NCBI GenBank assembly: GCA_903970595.1
Contig: CAJCJI010000178.1
Span: 37,883-101,882, forward strand
Source of the DNA: Verrucomicrobiota bacterium
Lineage (GTDB): Bacteria; Pseudomonadota; Gammaproteobacteria; Nevskiales; Nevskiaceae
Direction of reading: 5' to 3'
Length of the DNA stretch: 64,000 nucleotides
Shown in pieces: positions 1 through 8,593 of the stretch. The notes beneath the pieces were generated by a model. That model worked only from the letters and a program-made list of their open reading frames with translations, had not been told where the DNA came from and did not search any database. Positions within the stretch are counted from its first letter, which is position 1. Each line of letters starts with the position of its first letter. A program made the translations under genes and the position numbers.

Positions 1-499
1 CCAGGGGCACGCCGACGATAGTGGCCACGGTCAGCCCGAGCAGTACCCGCCCTACCGCGGCGGTGCGCTGGTCCGGTGGCACCAGCATCGCGGCCACCAG
101 CATGGCGATGCCGAAGTACGCGCCATGCGGAAGACCGCTGCAAAAGCGGAACAGCAGCATCCAGCCATAGCTGGGCGCCAGCGCGGACAGGCCGTTGGCC
201 AGCGCAAATGCACCCATCAAGAGGATCAGGACACTGCGTTTGGCCATTCGCGCCGAGAGCACGGCGATCAGCGGAGCGCCCACCACGACGCCAAGCGCAT
301 AGGCGCTGATCACATGGCCGGCGGTCGGCGCATCCACACCCAGGTCACGCCCGAAGTATGGCAGCAGGCTCATCGTCGCAAACTCGGTGGTGCCGATGGC
401 GAAGCCGCCCATGGCAAGCGCGAATTGAATCAGTCCTACACTCGCGCCGTCCTTGGGCTGGGCGATGGCGGAGTCGGGTATTGGCGCGCCGGCTTCCAT
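1..499 (-). CDS. MFS drug/metabolite exporter, N-terminal part (cut by window edge)
   Basis: Reading the minus strand from an ATG at 499 gives a hydrophobic protein starting MEAGAPIPDSAIAQ and running off the left end after about 166 residues. It shows the first five or so membrane segments of a major facilitator transporter. These include a first helix with GGFAIGTTEF and a loop-2/3 region with GVVVGAPLI and SARMAKRS, typical of the DHA1 family (AraJ/PbuE-like proton-driven exporters). The start is supported by a GAGG about 10 bases upstream. The family is known for export of drugs, sugars or purines; the substrate cannot be read here. The C-terminal half lies outside the window. Confidence 0.85.
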   Translation of the reverse strand, partial: MEAGAPIPDSAIAQPKDGASVGLIQFALAMGGFAIGTTEFATMSLLPYFGRDLGVDAPTAGHVISAYALGVVVGAPLIAVLSARMAKRSVLILLMGAFALANGLSALAPSYGWMLLFRFCSGLPHGAYFGIAMLVAAMLVPPDQRTAAVGRVLLGLTVATIVGVPL

Positions 500-885
500 T
501 CGTCAAGAGCCTCATTTTGAATCATCAAACGCCCGCTTCGCGGGACGTTGTGGGGGTAAATAAAGTCGGGAACCAGCGAAGCCGGGGCTGATGAGCGGCT
601 TGCCGAACTTCCGACGTCTGCAATGTACGGGCCATCGTGCCCCGTTCAAGCGTCTGACCGGCGATCGGCCGGTGGGATTTGCCATGCCGAAACTGTGCGG
701 TCGCGCACAGGAAGGGCTCGGAAAGGGTTCAATCCGGCGCGATTCTCAAATAATTCACCTTTTCCGCACAAATTCGTAAAGCCTCTTGTCACCAACCTGA
801 CTAAGGTGTAGCAGCGGTCAAGCGGAGGTTCGGCTGGGGAATCCAGACAAGGGCGGCATGCTTTATTCAACGGGAGTCTTTGAAC
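500..885. other. Intergenic region, no gene recognised
   Basis: This gap separates the MFS gene (minus strand) from the rightward small ORF and kinase, so promoters in both directions must lie here. Short open frames exist but none has a convincing ribosome site or family resemblance. I see no strong inverted repeat or terminator. Confidence 0.5.
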
Positions 886-1092
886 ATGACGATGATATGT
901 CCTGGGGCCTATTCGCTGTTGGTGTGGATGCCGCTGCTGCTGACCGCGGGTTCTATTTGCGCTTTGTTGTGGATGATCTGGTCGGATACGGTCAGAACAT
1001 CGCGTGTCGGCGCCAGGACATCGCGGTACCGGCTAACGGCCTCGCCGCGGGAGGAGAACGGGCATCGCTGGGTCCGCATGTTGCTTAGCTGA
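886..1092 (+). CDS. Possible small single-span membrane protein
   Basis: A 68-codon frame begins at an ATG preceded by CGGGAG with about 9 bases of spacing and ends 39 bases before the kinase start. Residues about 8-32 (with LLVWMPLLLTAG) form one strong hydrophobic segment; the rest is basic and polar. I recognise no family. Its position before the kinase gene could mean co-transcription. The evidence is only the ribosome site and the hydrophobic stretch, so it may not be real. Confidence 0.3.
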   Translation: MTMICPGAYSLLVWMPLLLTAGSICALLWMIWSDTVRTSRVGARTSRYRLTASPREENGHRWVRMLLS

Positions 1093-1131
1093 GCGGCGGT
1101 TTGTAGGCTCGACTCGGCAAACGGCACGTCC

Positions 1132-3978
1132 ATGAGCACGGAGCGCTGGTCCCAGGTGCAAGCGCTCTACCTGGAAGCTGAGGCGCTGCCTGAAGATGCG
1201 CGTGCCGAGTTCCTGAGCGACAACTGTGGCGACGACGCCGCAATGCGCGCGGAAGTCGAGCGCCTGCTGCTGTCGTCCCAGGCCACCAGCGGCGCATTCC
1301 AGCGGACCGATTCAACCCAGCCGAGCGAGCCAGTCGAGCGGCCGCTGACCGCCGGCACCCGCCTGGGCCCCTGGAGTATCGAGCGGCTGGCCGGCCGCGG
1401 CGGCATGGGGGAAGTCTACGAAGCCAAGCGCGCCGACGGCGCCTTCGAGCTGCGGGTCGCTATCAAGCTGCTCAAACGTGGGCTGGACAGCGAGGCATTT
1501 GTGGCCCGGTTCAGCCGCGAGCGCAGGATTCTGGCTCAGCTCGATCATCCGAACATCGCCCGCGTGCTGGATGCGGGCGTTACCGGCGATGGCCGCCCGT
1601 TCCTGGTGATGGAATACGTTGAAGGCAGGTCGTTGGTGGAGTACGCCCGGATGCTGGAGTTGGGCGTTCGGGCACGCCTGTCCCTGACTATCACCATCTG
1701 CGAAGCGGTGCAGGCAGCACATGCCCGGCACATTGTCCACCGCGATTTGAAGCCGGGCAACGTGCTGGTGACTGCGCAGGGCCAGGTCAAGCTGCTGGAC
1801 TTCGGCGTCGCCAAGGCCCTCGCCGAGGAAGACACAGATTCCACCCGCCTGGCCGGAGAGGTCAGCGCACTGACTCCGGCTTACGCCTCCCCCGAGCAGC
1901 TGCTCGGGCAGTCCGCTACCCCAGGCGGCGATGTTTACGCGCTGGGCGTGATGCTTTTTCAGCTGCTGACCGACCGCCTGCCGCATCAGCGCAGCGGACG
2001 CTCGGTGAACGAGATCATGCTTGGGCTGAGCCATGAAACCACTCAGCGGCCCAGCGTCGCCCTGCGCAAGGAGCGTGGGCGGCTGCAGGAAGCGCATCGC
2101 AGGGAACGCATCCATGCCATCTCCGGCGACCTGGACCGGATTGTGCTCAAGACTCTGCACGCCGAAGCCTCGCGGCGCTATGCCGACGCAGGCGAATTGG
2201 CGCAGGACCTGCGCCGCTTCCTCGAGCACAAACCGGTGCTGGCGCGTCCCGACTCGCTCGCCTATCGCGCCAGTCGCTTCGCGCGCCGCAATCGCCTTGC
2301 GGTATTGGCCATGGCGGGGATCCTATTGTCTTTGTCCGGCGGCCTGGCGGCGGCGCTGTGGCAGGCGCAACGGGCGACGCGAGAGGCCTTGGCGGCGCAG
2401 CATGTCGAGCAGTTCATGCTCGATTTCGTGCGCGAACAGGATCGCTACCGGCGCGGCAAGAGCCATGCGCGATCGCTGGACGACATCATCCAGCAGGCGA
2501 TCGACCGCGCCGCGACGCAGTTGCGCGATGAGCCCGCGGCACGCCTGGAAGTATTGCGGGCCTTGGGCTACATCGCGGTCGATACCGGACAGATTGAACT
2601 GGTGCGCAAGACGCTTTTGCCCTTGCTGCGCGACAGCAAAAAAATCTTCGGCGCGCGCAGCAAGCAGGTCGCCGACGTACTGGCCGATCTGGCCAATGCC
2701 GAGTACTTCGCCGACCGCGGCGCCGCCCTGTTGTATGCGCGCGAAGCCGTCTCCATCAAGCGCGAAAACGGCGATGCTCACAACTCCGGTTTCGCGGAGC
2801 TGGAGGCGCGTCTCGGGGCGCTTGAGGCCCAGGACGAAGGCTTGCTTGACCCAGGCCTTGCGTTGTTGCGGGACGCGGTGGAGACCTTTGCCGGCACTGC
2901 CGGCGCAGAATCACCCGATACGGCCTTTACGCGTTTTCAATTATCCGCTGTGCTGATCCAGTTTCGGCTCGACAGGCGAGGCGAAGAGCCCTTGCTGGGC
3001 GCTATTGACACGCTCGAACGCGTGCTCGGGGCCAACAGCATCCGGTTGCAGGCGCCGTTGCGCGTGCTGAGCGAACTGCGGGCGCGTCAAGGGCGTTTCT
3101 CGGAGGCAGTTGCCGCCGCGGATCGCAGCATCGAGGTGGCTCGCTCCAATGCCCAAGGCCGGGATATGCGGGTGGGCGATGCCCTCAAAGCGAAGATCGG
3201 CGTCCTCACCCGCATGCATCGCTACCGTGAAGCGCAAGCCTTGGCGCCGCAAGCCCTTGCGGCCATTCCCGAGGATGCGCTCACCTTTTTGTCGGCCGCC
3301 CGGCATGCCGTCGCAGACCTGGACCTGGCGACAGGGCGCTGGGACGAGGCCGAAGCCTTGCTTGCTCAAAATCTGGAAACGCGCCGGCGGACCCTGGCAG
3401 ATCCGGACCTGTCGCACATGCAGCAGTTGCAGCGCAGCCGCCGCGCGGTCGCGCTGGCCCATCTGGGCCGCATGGCGGAGGCGGAAAGCGAGCAACGGCA
3501 GGCGCTGGAAATCTACACACGGCTGTTCGGCTTAAGCGGTCCCGAGCTGCCGGAAGTGCGGGAGGACTTGGCCCAGACACTGGAGCTGCGCGGAGCGTTC
3601 GAGGAAGCGGCGGTGCAGCGTCGCCTGGCCCTGGCCACCGCAGCGGCCAGCTACGGCGAATCCTCGGCAGTGTGGGCGCGCAGCGCGCAGGCCCTGGCGC
3701 ACACGCTGATCCCGCAAGGTGGCCCGCAGCGCCTGGCCGAAGCGCAAAGCTTGTTGGACAAGGCGCTTGCTGCGTACACGGCGCTACCGGATCCGCAGCC
3801 GGAGGCCGCCGCACTGATGCTCGACCAGGGACAAGCCTGGCTCCTGCTAGGACACCCGGAGCGGGCCAGGCCGGTCCTCGCCGCCGCGCGGCTGCTATTG
3901 CAAAGCGACGAAGCGGCGCGGACTGGAGATCAAGCGGACTTGCTACGGCGTCTGGAACAGCAGGCTGGATCGCAATAA
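1132..3978 (+). CDS. Membrane Ser/Thr protein kinase with tetratricopeptide-like sensor half
   Basis: A 948-residue Hanks-type kinase. The catalytic core shows a glycine-rich loop (GRGGMGEVYEA, about 88-98), the ATP-binding lysine in VAIKLLKR (about K112), the catalytic loop HRDLKPGN (about 203-210) and DFG (223-225). A basic stretch and one membrane span follow at about 389-409. The outer half of roughly 500 residues is helical and rich in Ala, Leu and Arg repeats like tetratricopeptide arrays. The N-terminal segment (WSQVQALYLEAEALP) is the type found on PknB-like kinases often encoded near ECF sigma factors, but no sigma factor is seen here. Substrates are unknown. It is likely a housekeeping or signalling gene at the edge of the catabolic region. 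Confidence 0.93.
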   Translation: MSTERWSQVQALYLEAEALPEDARAEFLSDNCGDDAAMRAEVERLLLSSQATSGAFQRTDSTQPSEPVERPLTAGTRLGPWSIERLAGRGGMGEVYEAKRADGAFELRVAIKLLKRGLDSEAFVARFSRERRILAQLDHPNIARVLDAGVTGDGRPFLVMEYVEGRSLVEYARMLELGVRARLSLTITICEAVQAAHARHIVHRDLKPGNVLVTAQGQVKLLDFGVAKALAEEDTDSTRLAGEVSALTPAYASPEQLLGQSATPGGDVYALGVMLFQLLTDRLPHQRSGRSVNEIMLGLSHETTQRPSVALRKERGRLQEAHRRERIHAISGDLDRIVLKTLHAEASRRYADAGELAQDLRRFLEHKPVLARPDSLAYRASRFARRNRLAVLAMAGILLSLSGGLAAALWQAQRATREALAAQHVEQFMLDFVREQDRYRRGKSHARSLDDIIQQAIDRAATQLRDEPAARLEVLRALGYIAVDTGQIELVRKTLLPLLRDSKKIFGARSKQVADVLADLANAEYFADRGAALLYAREAVSIKRENGDAHNSGFAELEARLGALEAQDEGLLDPGLALLRDAVETFAGTAGAESPDTAFTRFQLSAVLIQFRLDRRGEEPLLGAIDTLERVLGANSIRLQAPLRVLSELRARQGRFSEAVAAADRSIEVARSNAQGRDMRVGDALKAKIGVLTRMHRYREAQALAPQALAAIPEDALTFLSAARHAVADLDLATGRWDEAEALLAQNLETRRRTLADPDLSHMQQLQRSRRAVALAHLGRMAEAESEQRQALEIYTRLFGLSGPELPEVREDLAQTLELRGAFEEAAVQRRLALATAAASYGESSAVWARSAQALAHTLIPQGGPQRLAEAQSLLDKALAAYTALPDPQPEAAALMLDQGQAWLLLGHPERARPVLAAARLLLQSDEAARTGDQADLLRRLEQQAGSQ

Positions 3979-4085
3979 GGAACGGCGAGCGTACCGTTGT
4001 GCCTGCCGTGCCGGGTCGGGTTCCGCGCCACAACACGGCTGCTAAGCTAGCGCATCCGGTTCGACCACATTTTCCAAGGAACTTC

Positions 4086-5162
4086 ATGCCCACGCTTTTC
4101 GATCCAATCGACATCTGCGGCCTGAATTGCCCGAACCGCATCTGGATGGCCCCGCTCACCCGCGGCCGCGGCACGCGGGAGCATGTGCCCACCGAATTGA
4201 TGGCCACCTACTATGCGCAGCGCGCTTCGGCTGGCCTGATCCTCACCGAGGCCACCGGCATCAGCGTCGAAGGCAGCGGCTGGCCTTACGCGGGCGGTCT
4301 GTGGGGGGCTGAGCATGTGGCGCATTGGAAGGCGGTGACCGATGCCGTGCACCAGGCCGGCGGCCGCATTTTCGCCCAGCTTTGGCACATGGGCCGGCTG
4401 GTCCATCCCTCCCTGCACGGAGTGCACCCGGTTTCCGCCAGCGCTACCACCGGGCCGGGCAAGGCCCACACCTACGAAGGCAAGCAGCCCTACGTCGAGG
4501 CGCGGCCGCTGGCGCTGGAGGAGATCCCGCGCCTGATCGGCGACTACGTGACGGCGGCCCGCAACGCCATCGAGGCCGGCTTCGACGGCGTGCAACTCCA
4601 CGCCGCCAACGGCTACCTCATCGACCAGTTCCTGCGCGACGGCAGCAACCACCGCACCGATGCCTATGGCGGCTCCATCGAAAGCCGCATCCGCCTGCTG
4701 CGCGAAGTGGCGCAGGCCCTGATCGGCGCGGTGGGCGCGGAGCGTACCGCCGTGCGCCTGTCGCCCAATGGCGATTCGCAAGGCGTGGACGACAGTCACC
4801 AGGAAGTCCTGTTCCCCGCCGCCGCCGCCGCGCTGCAGGACCTGGGCATCGCTTTCCTGGAGCTACGCGAGCCGGGGCCCAACGGCACCTTCGGCAAATC
4901 CGAGCGCCCTCCGGTCGCCCCGCTGATCCGCAAGGCGTTCAAGGGCGTGCTGGTGCTCAACTCCGACTACGATTTCGCCAGCGGCCAAGCCGCCGTGGCC
5001 GAAGGCGCCGCGGACGCCATCACCTTTGGCCGCAAATTCCTCGCCAACCCGGACCTGCCGTACCGCTTCGCCCACGGCCTAGCGCTCACTCCGGATGACC
5101 CGAAGACCTGGTATACGCAGGGACCCGAAGGGTATATCACTTATCCAGCGGCGACGGCATAG
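4086..5162 (+). CDS. Old Yellow Enzyme family FMN oxidoreductase (NemA-like ene-reductase)
   Basis: A 358-residue TIM-barrel flavoprotein. It carries the family signatures: PLTRGRG near the N-terminus, QLWHMGR, the substrate-binding HAANGYLIDQFL with its His/Asn pair, and DAYGGSIESR. The family reduces activated C=C bonds (enones, N-ethylmaleimide, nitro-esters) with NAD(P)H through FMN. The ATG at 4086 is chosen because AAGGA lies 5 bases upstream and the protein then begins MPTLFDPIDI, as relatives do; the frame is open further upstream, inside the kinase gene. In this neighbourhood it could reduce unsaturated ketone intermediates, which is inference. Confidence 0.93.
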   Translation: MPTLFDPIDICGLNCPNRIWMAPLTRGRGTREHVPTELMATYYAQRASAGLILTEATGISVEGSGWPYAGGLWGAEHVAHWKAVTDAVHQAGGRIFAQLWHMGRLVHPSLHGVHPVSASATTGPGKAHTYEGKQPYVEARPLALEEIPRLIGDYVTAARNAIEAGFDGVQLHAANGYLIDQFLRDGSNHRTDAYGGSIESRIRLLREVAQALIGAVGAERTAVRLSPNGDSQGVDDSHQEVLFPAAAAALQDLGIAFLELREPGPNGTFGKSERPPVAPLIRKAFKGVLVLNSDYDFASGQAAVAEGAADAITFGRKFLANPDLPYRFAHGLALTPDDPKTWYTQGPEGYITYPAATA

Positions 5163-5417
5163 TCCTCATCCGCCAGCTACTGACGGAGATACAGCCTCAG
5201 CCGCGGGATGTTGCGTTTCGCTGACGCTTCGGCACAAGGCAATCAGATAGGCAGCCATGATTTCCTCCTATGCAGCATCGGCTGGCAGTTGTCAGGTCCA
5301 GAACCAAGCTCCGGATTCCCAGCTCGGGACGCGATTCGATGGGCCGCATGGTAGTCCACAAATACGCTTCATGTAGACACGATGCGGGACTTTTTGTTCG
5401 CCATTGGGAGAGAATGC
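5163..5417. other. Intergenic region, no gene recognised
   Basis: This stretch separates the ene-reductase from the SnoaL-like gene. Short open frames here lack ribosome sites and family resemblance. The promoter of the next gene lies just to the right. Confidence 0.4.
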
Positions 5418-5445
5418 TTTGACGGCTGAACTGCATACGTATACT
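5418..5445 (+). promoter_or_regulatory. Predicted sigma-70-type promoter for the SnoaL-like gene
   Basis: TTTGAC (5418-5423) and TATACT (5440-5445) are separated by 16 bases and lie about 25 bases before the next start codon. ATACGTAT, a short perfect palindrome, overlaps the -10 region and could be an operator half. Prediction only. Confidence 0.45.
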
Positions 5446-5468
5446 GTTCTTTCAAATTGCTGGAGGAG

Positions 5469-5933
5469 ATGAACTTGGTCTGGTTCACCGGGGAACAATC
5501 CGCGGCTGCCGCGGCGATCCACCAGCTCATCAACGCATGGGCGGCCACGCTGGATCGCAGCAACGGCCTCGACCTGGGTCCGCTGATCGCCGAAGAATGC
5601 GTCTACATAGTCCGCGGCATTCCGCGCCGCAGCCGCGACGATGTATTGAAGTTCTACTGCGACCGCCTGGCCGAGCTCGAGCGTACGCCGGCCGGGCCGC
5701 CGACGCAGCGGCACGTGATCTCGAACCTGCTGCTTGACTTCACTGCAGACGGCAAGGTGGGCGTGGATTTCCTGCTGACCTACTACATGTCGCCGAAAAA
5801 GCCGCCGGTCATGGACATGCAGGGCCCTACGGCGGTCGCCGACTGCCATATGGATTGCAGCCGGGCGGAGGATGGTCATTGGCGGATCGCTTCGTTCGAC
5901 AGCGTGCAGAGCTTCGTGCGCGGGCCGGCCTGA
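5469..5933 (+). CDS. SnoaL/NTF2-like domain protein
   Basis: About 154 residues with the alpha+beta cone-fold pattern of the NTF2/SnoaL superfamily: an N-terminal helix (AAAIHQLINAWAATLDRS), DLGPLIAEECVYIVRG, then strands ending in HWRIASFDSVQSFV. Members act as small dehydratases, isomerases or cyclases, or as accessory proteins in aromatic and steroid catabolism. It resembles the protein at 10648-11136. The start is uncertain: ATG 5469 directly follows GGAGGAG, while TTG 5475 would have better spacing, and an in-frame TTG at 5457 also exists. It is transcribed towards the LysR gene, with only 12 bases between their ends. Confidence 0.8.
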   Translation: MNLVWFTGEQSAAAAAIHQLINAWAATLDRSNGLDLGPLIAEECVYIVRGIPRRSRDDVLKFYCDRLAELERTPAGPPTQRHVISNLLLDFTADGKVGVDFLLTYYMSPKKPPVMDMQGPTAVADCHMDCSRAEDGHWRIASFDSVQSFVRGPA

Positions 5934-5945
5934 ATGGCGCGCCTG

Positions 5946-6824
5946 TTATTGAAGCATTTCCAGATGCGCCTTGACGTGCCGGATGGCCGCGTTCGCCAGA
6001 GGCGAGGGGACCCGTCCACGCAGTTTCGCCAGGTAAATTGTGATTTCCGGAGGGATGAAGTTCTTGACCTGGATCTCGCAGAGGCTGCCCTCGGAGACAT
6101 CCTGGGCGACGAAGTCCCTGCTGCAGATGCAGACGAGGTCCGTTTGCCTGACCGCTTCGCGCAGGACATGGTAATTGTCGCAAAGCAGGCGGGCGGGATT
6201 GAGCTGCTTGCCCATCGCCGGCGGCTCCACCGAGCTCGCCCAGGGAAATTCGCCGAGGTCGTCCACGGTCAAGTCATGGCGCGATGTCAGCGGATGACCG
6301 CTGCGCACCACGCAGGCCGGACGGAGCACGCCCACCGGCTCGGTCTCGATCTCTGGATTGGTTTCAATCTGCGATTCGACAAAGAAGAACATCTCGATCT
6401 TGTCGTTCTTCAATTCATCCAGCAGGGCAGGGCCCGAGCGGATCGATACGCGGATTTCCGCCCGCATCGCCGGCGAGAAGAAATCGCAGGTCAGCTTGGC
6501 CAGCAACTGGCTGGCCAGCAGCGGGGGCAGGCCCAGCTTCAGGGTGCCGGCGGCGCCCGAAGCCAGGTGCCCGATGTTGCTTTCGAAGGTGCGCATGGTC
6601 TGCAGCAGGAGTTCCGCCTGGGCGATGACCTGCGCGCCCACGGCGGTCGGCAGCACGCCGTGCCCGATGCGGTTGAAGATCTGCATCTTGTAGCGCTTTT
6701 CAAGCGCCGCAATGCTTCGGCTCAGCGCCGGCTGGCTGATGTACAGCTCGGCGGCGGCGCGGGAAAAGCTGCCGCAGCGCGCCACCGTGAGCAACTGGTG
6801 CAGGCTTTTAAGCGAAACGTCCAT
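5946..6824 (-). CDS. LysR-family transcriptional regulator
   Basis: A 292-residue regulator with an N-terminal winged helix-turn-helix (residues about 4-63; SFSRAAAELYISQPALSRSI is the recognition region) and a periplasmic-binding-like effector domain. Proteins of this family bind T-N11-A boxes near divergent promoters and respond to pathway metabolites. It diverges from the EthD/split-barrel gene pair at 6943, so it probably regulates that pair and itself. The 118-base gap holds a repeated TAGAC and a TTGACA, but no clear single operator could be settled. Confidence 0.92.
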   Translation of the reverse strand: MDVSLKSLHQLLTVARCGSFSRAAAELYISQPALSRSIAALEKRYKMQIFNRIGHGVLPTAVGAQVIAQAELLLQTMRTFESNIGHLASGAAGTLKLGLPPLLASQLLAKLTCDFFSPAMRAEIRVSIRSGPALLDELKNDKIEMFFFVESQIETNPEIETEPVGVLRPACVVRSGHPLTSRHDLTVDDLGEFPWASSVEPPAMGKQLNPARLLCDNYHVLREAVRQTDLVCICSRDFVAQDVSEGSLCEIQVKNFIPPEITIYLAKLRGRVPSPLANAAIRHVKAHLEMLQ

Positions 6825-6942
6825 GATGTAAACGCATAGACCTGTGAAATTTCGGCATTAGACAGCATGATGCCGGGCGTCTTAGGCTTTGACAACCGGA
6901 ACTGTGGGCGTCCGCAGCGATATACCTAAAGAGGAGAATCGG

Positions 6943-7362
6943 ATGCTCAAGCAATTGTGTTTCTTCCGGAAGCGGCCGGACATGTCGATGGAGGAATTCA
7001 TGGACTACTATGAAAACCATCATACGAAGCTTGGCAAAAAGATCGGCAAGTCCGGCATTCCAAACGCGGTGCGCTACGTCCGGCGCTATCTGACACCGGT
7101 GAAGAACCCGGTGACGGGCCAGATTCACGATCCCGGCTACGACTGTCTGATGGAAATCTGGTGGAACAGCCGGGAGGATTTCGAGCGGTCGCAAGCCCTG
7201 ATTTCCGATCCGGCGCGTCTGCCGTTCACGCTGGAGGACGAGAAGAAACTGTTCGCCTCCCACGCCAATCCGATCTGCCTGGTCGAGGAACATGATTCTC
7301 CGGTCGGGTCCGACGGTGTGATCTACGACTGGTTTCCGTCACCGCGCGTCGATAAACCCTGA
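6943..7362 (+). CDS. EthD-domain protein (dimeric alpha/beta barrel)
   Basis: 139 residues. The sequence MLKQLCFFRKRPDMSMEEF followed by DYYENHHTKL is typical of the EthD/ferredoxin-like alpha-beta-barrel family. Relatives include accessory proteins of ether and steroid oxidation, and small isomerases. The ATG at 6943 follows GAGGAGAATCGG, a strong ribosome site; the frame is open further upstream but without such a site. The next gene starts 28 bases after the stop, so they probably form an operon divergent from LysR. A paralogue lies at 31702-32061. Confidence 0.85.
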   Translation: MLKQLCFFRKRPDMSMEEFMDYYENHHTKLGKKIGKSGIPNAVRYVRRYLTPVKNPVTGQIHDPGYDCLMEIWWNSREDFERSQALISDPARLPFTLEDEKKLFASHANPICLVEEHDSPVGSDGVIYDWFPSPRVDKP

Positions 7363-7390
7363 ATCAAAGCCTGAATCGGAAACGGCCCCT

Positions 7391-8431
7391 ATGAGCAGCT
7401 TGAATGACTTGCCCAGGCACGTCTTCGCCATGATCGAATCCGGCGTGGTCGCGGAGTTCGCGACGGTCAGCGCCGCAGGCGTGCCGATCGATACGCCGAC
7501 CTATTATTTCCCCGCCGACGACATGTCGACCCTCGACCTCGCGACAGGCCTGCCCAACCCGGCCAAGGCCGAGCGGGCGCGGCACAACTCGAAGGTCGGG
7601 CTGCTGATCGAGGGCCGGCCGGAAGAACCCGTGGTGGTGGTGCGCGCGCACGCCGCGGTGCGCGACAGCGATATCCAGTCCAACGCCATCCGCTACCTGG
7701 CGGAGACCGGCTACAAAGGCGTCAGCCACGGCATCACCTGGGAGCAGGCGCGCCAAGCGATCACTTACTGGTCACGCATCATCATCGAGAACAAGCCGGA
7801 GCGGATCTACTGGTGGGACAACCATGCGGCGCTGGCCGGCCCCCCGCAGGTCTGGAACGCGGCAGCCGACACCATCTATCCCGCGTCCGATCCCGAGCCG
7901 TCCGGCAAGATGAAACCGTCCGCCTGGGCCGTGCGGGACTGGAAGATCGTGGTCGAGGATGCGGTGAAAAGCGGCAAAACCGGGCACTTGTCGGTGCTGG
8001 ATCAGGATGGCTTTCCGGTGCCGATGCGGACCCTGGGCTTCGAGGTTGTAGACCAGGGCTTCCGGCTGCAGGTGCCGAAGGGTGTGCCCTGGCGCCTGGA
8101 AGGCAAGGCCTCCCTGACCTTCGCCGGCTTCCAGACCTTTATCGGCGTGGTCAGCCCAGCGGCCGATGTCGCGTTGTTCCGCGTCGAGCGCGCCCTGCCG
8201 CAGCACCCCGCGACTTATGACACCAAGCAGGTGCTGCGGCCCAGCGAGGACACCAAGGCCAAGGCCTGGGCCAGGCTGGAATACGAGGCGCAGCGGCGGG
8301 GGCAATCCTTGCCCGTCATTCCGCCCGAACCCCCGGAGCGGACCCGGATCGCCCGCATCCGGATGGCCCGGATCGAAAGTGACGCCCCCATCACCGGGAT
8401 CACCGTGGAGCATGGCAACAGAATGACCTGA
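7391..8431 (+). CDS. Double split-barrel flavin/F420-type protein (pyridoxamine-phosphate-oxidase fold)
   Basis: 346 residues that appear to contain two split-barrel units. The first (FATVSAAGVPIDTPTYYF, then SKVGLLIEGRPEEPVVVVRAHA) is a classic pyridoxamine-5-phosphate-oxidase-like strand pattern. The second (GHLSVLDQDGFPVPMRTLGF) repeats it. The fold binds FMN, haem or F420. Because F420 biosynthesis genes lie in the same window, an F420-dependent reductase role is possible, but the sequence alone does not decide it. It follows the EthD gene by 28 bases and precedes a MaoC-type hydratase. Confidence 0.75.
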   Translation: MSSLNDLPRHVFAMIESGVVAEFATVSAAGVPIDTPTYYFPADDMSTLDLATGLPNPAKAERARHNSKVGLLIEGRPEEPVVVVRAHAAVRDSDIQSNAIRYLAETGYKGVSHGITWEQARQAITYWSRIIIENKPERIYWWDNHAALAGPPQVWNAAADTIYPASDPEPSGKMKPSAWAVRDWKIVVEDAVKSGKTGHLSVLDQDGFPVPMRTLGFEVVDQGFRLQVPKGVPWRLEGKASLTFAGFQTFIGVVSPAADVALFRVERALPQHPATYDTKQVLRPSEDTKAKAWARLEYEAQRRGQSLPVIPPEPPERTRIARIRMARIESDAPITGITVEHGNRMT

Positions 8432-8470
8432 GCGGGGCGGTGGGCTAATATAAACAGCCCCGAGAAGTGG

Positions 8471-8489
8471 ACGACAGTGTTGTACACTG
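8471..8489. promoter_or_regulatory. Candidate operator upstream of the MaoC hydratase gene
   Basis: ACGACAGTGTTGT (8471-8483) matches the palindrome ACAACA-N-TGTTGT with one mismatch. Overlapping it, CAGTGT-TGT-ACACTG (8475-8489) is a perfect 6-bp-arm inverted repeat that contains a -10-like TACACT. It lies about 105 bases before the hydratase start. Related sites are at 12139, 22646 and 61379. Confidence 0.5.
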
Positions 8490-8593
8490 CCCTGACGATC
8501 AGGCGCCTGATCGCGCGCCGCCTGTTCGTCCGTCGATCCCGCCGGGGCGAAGCGCCGGTCAGTGCAGCAGCCTGAAGCAGGACCACGCCCGAT

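Noticed and set aside
1..591. Rightward open frames in the first 600 bases
   Set aside because: They are opposite a minus-strand MFS transporter with clear membrane-segment motifs and have no similarity to proteins.
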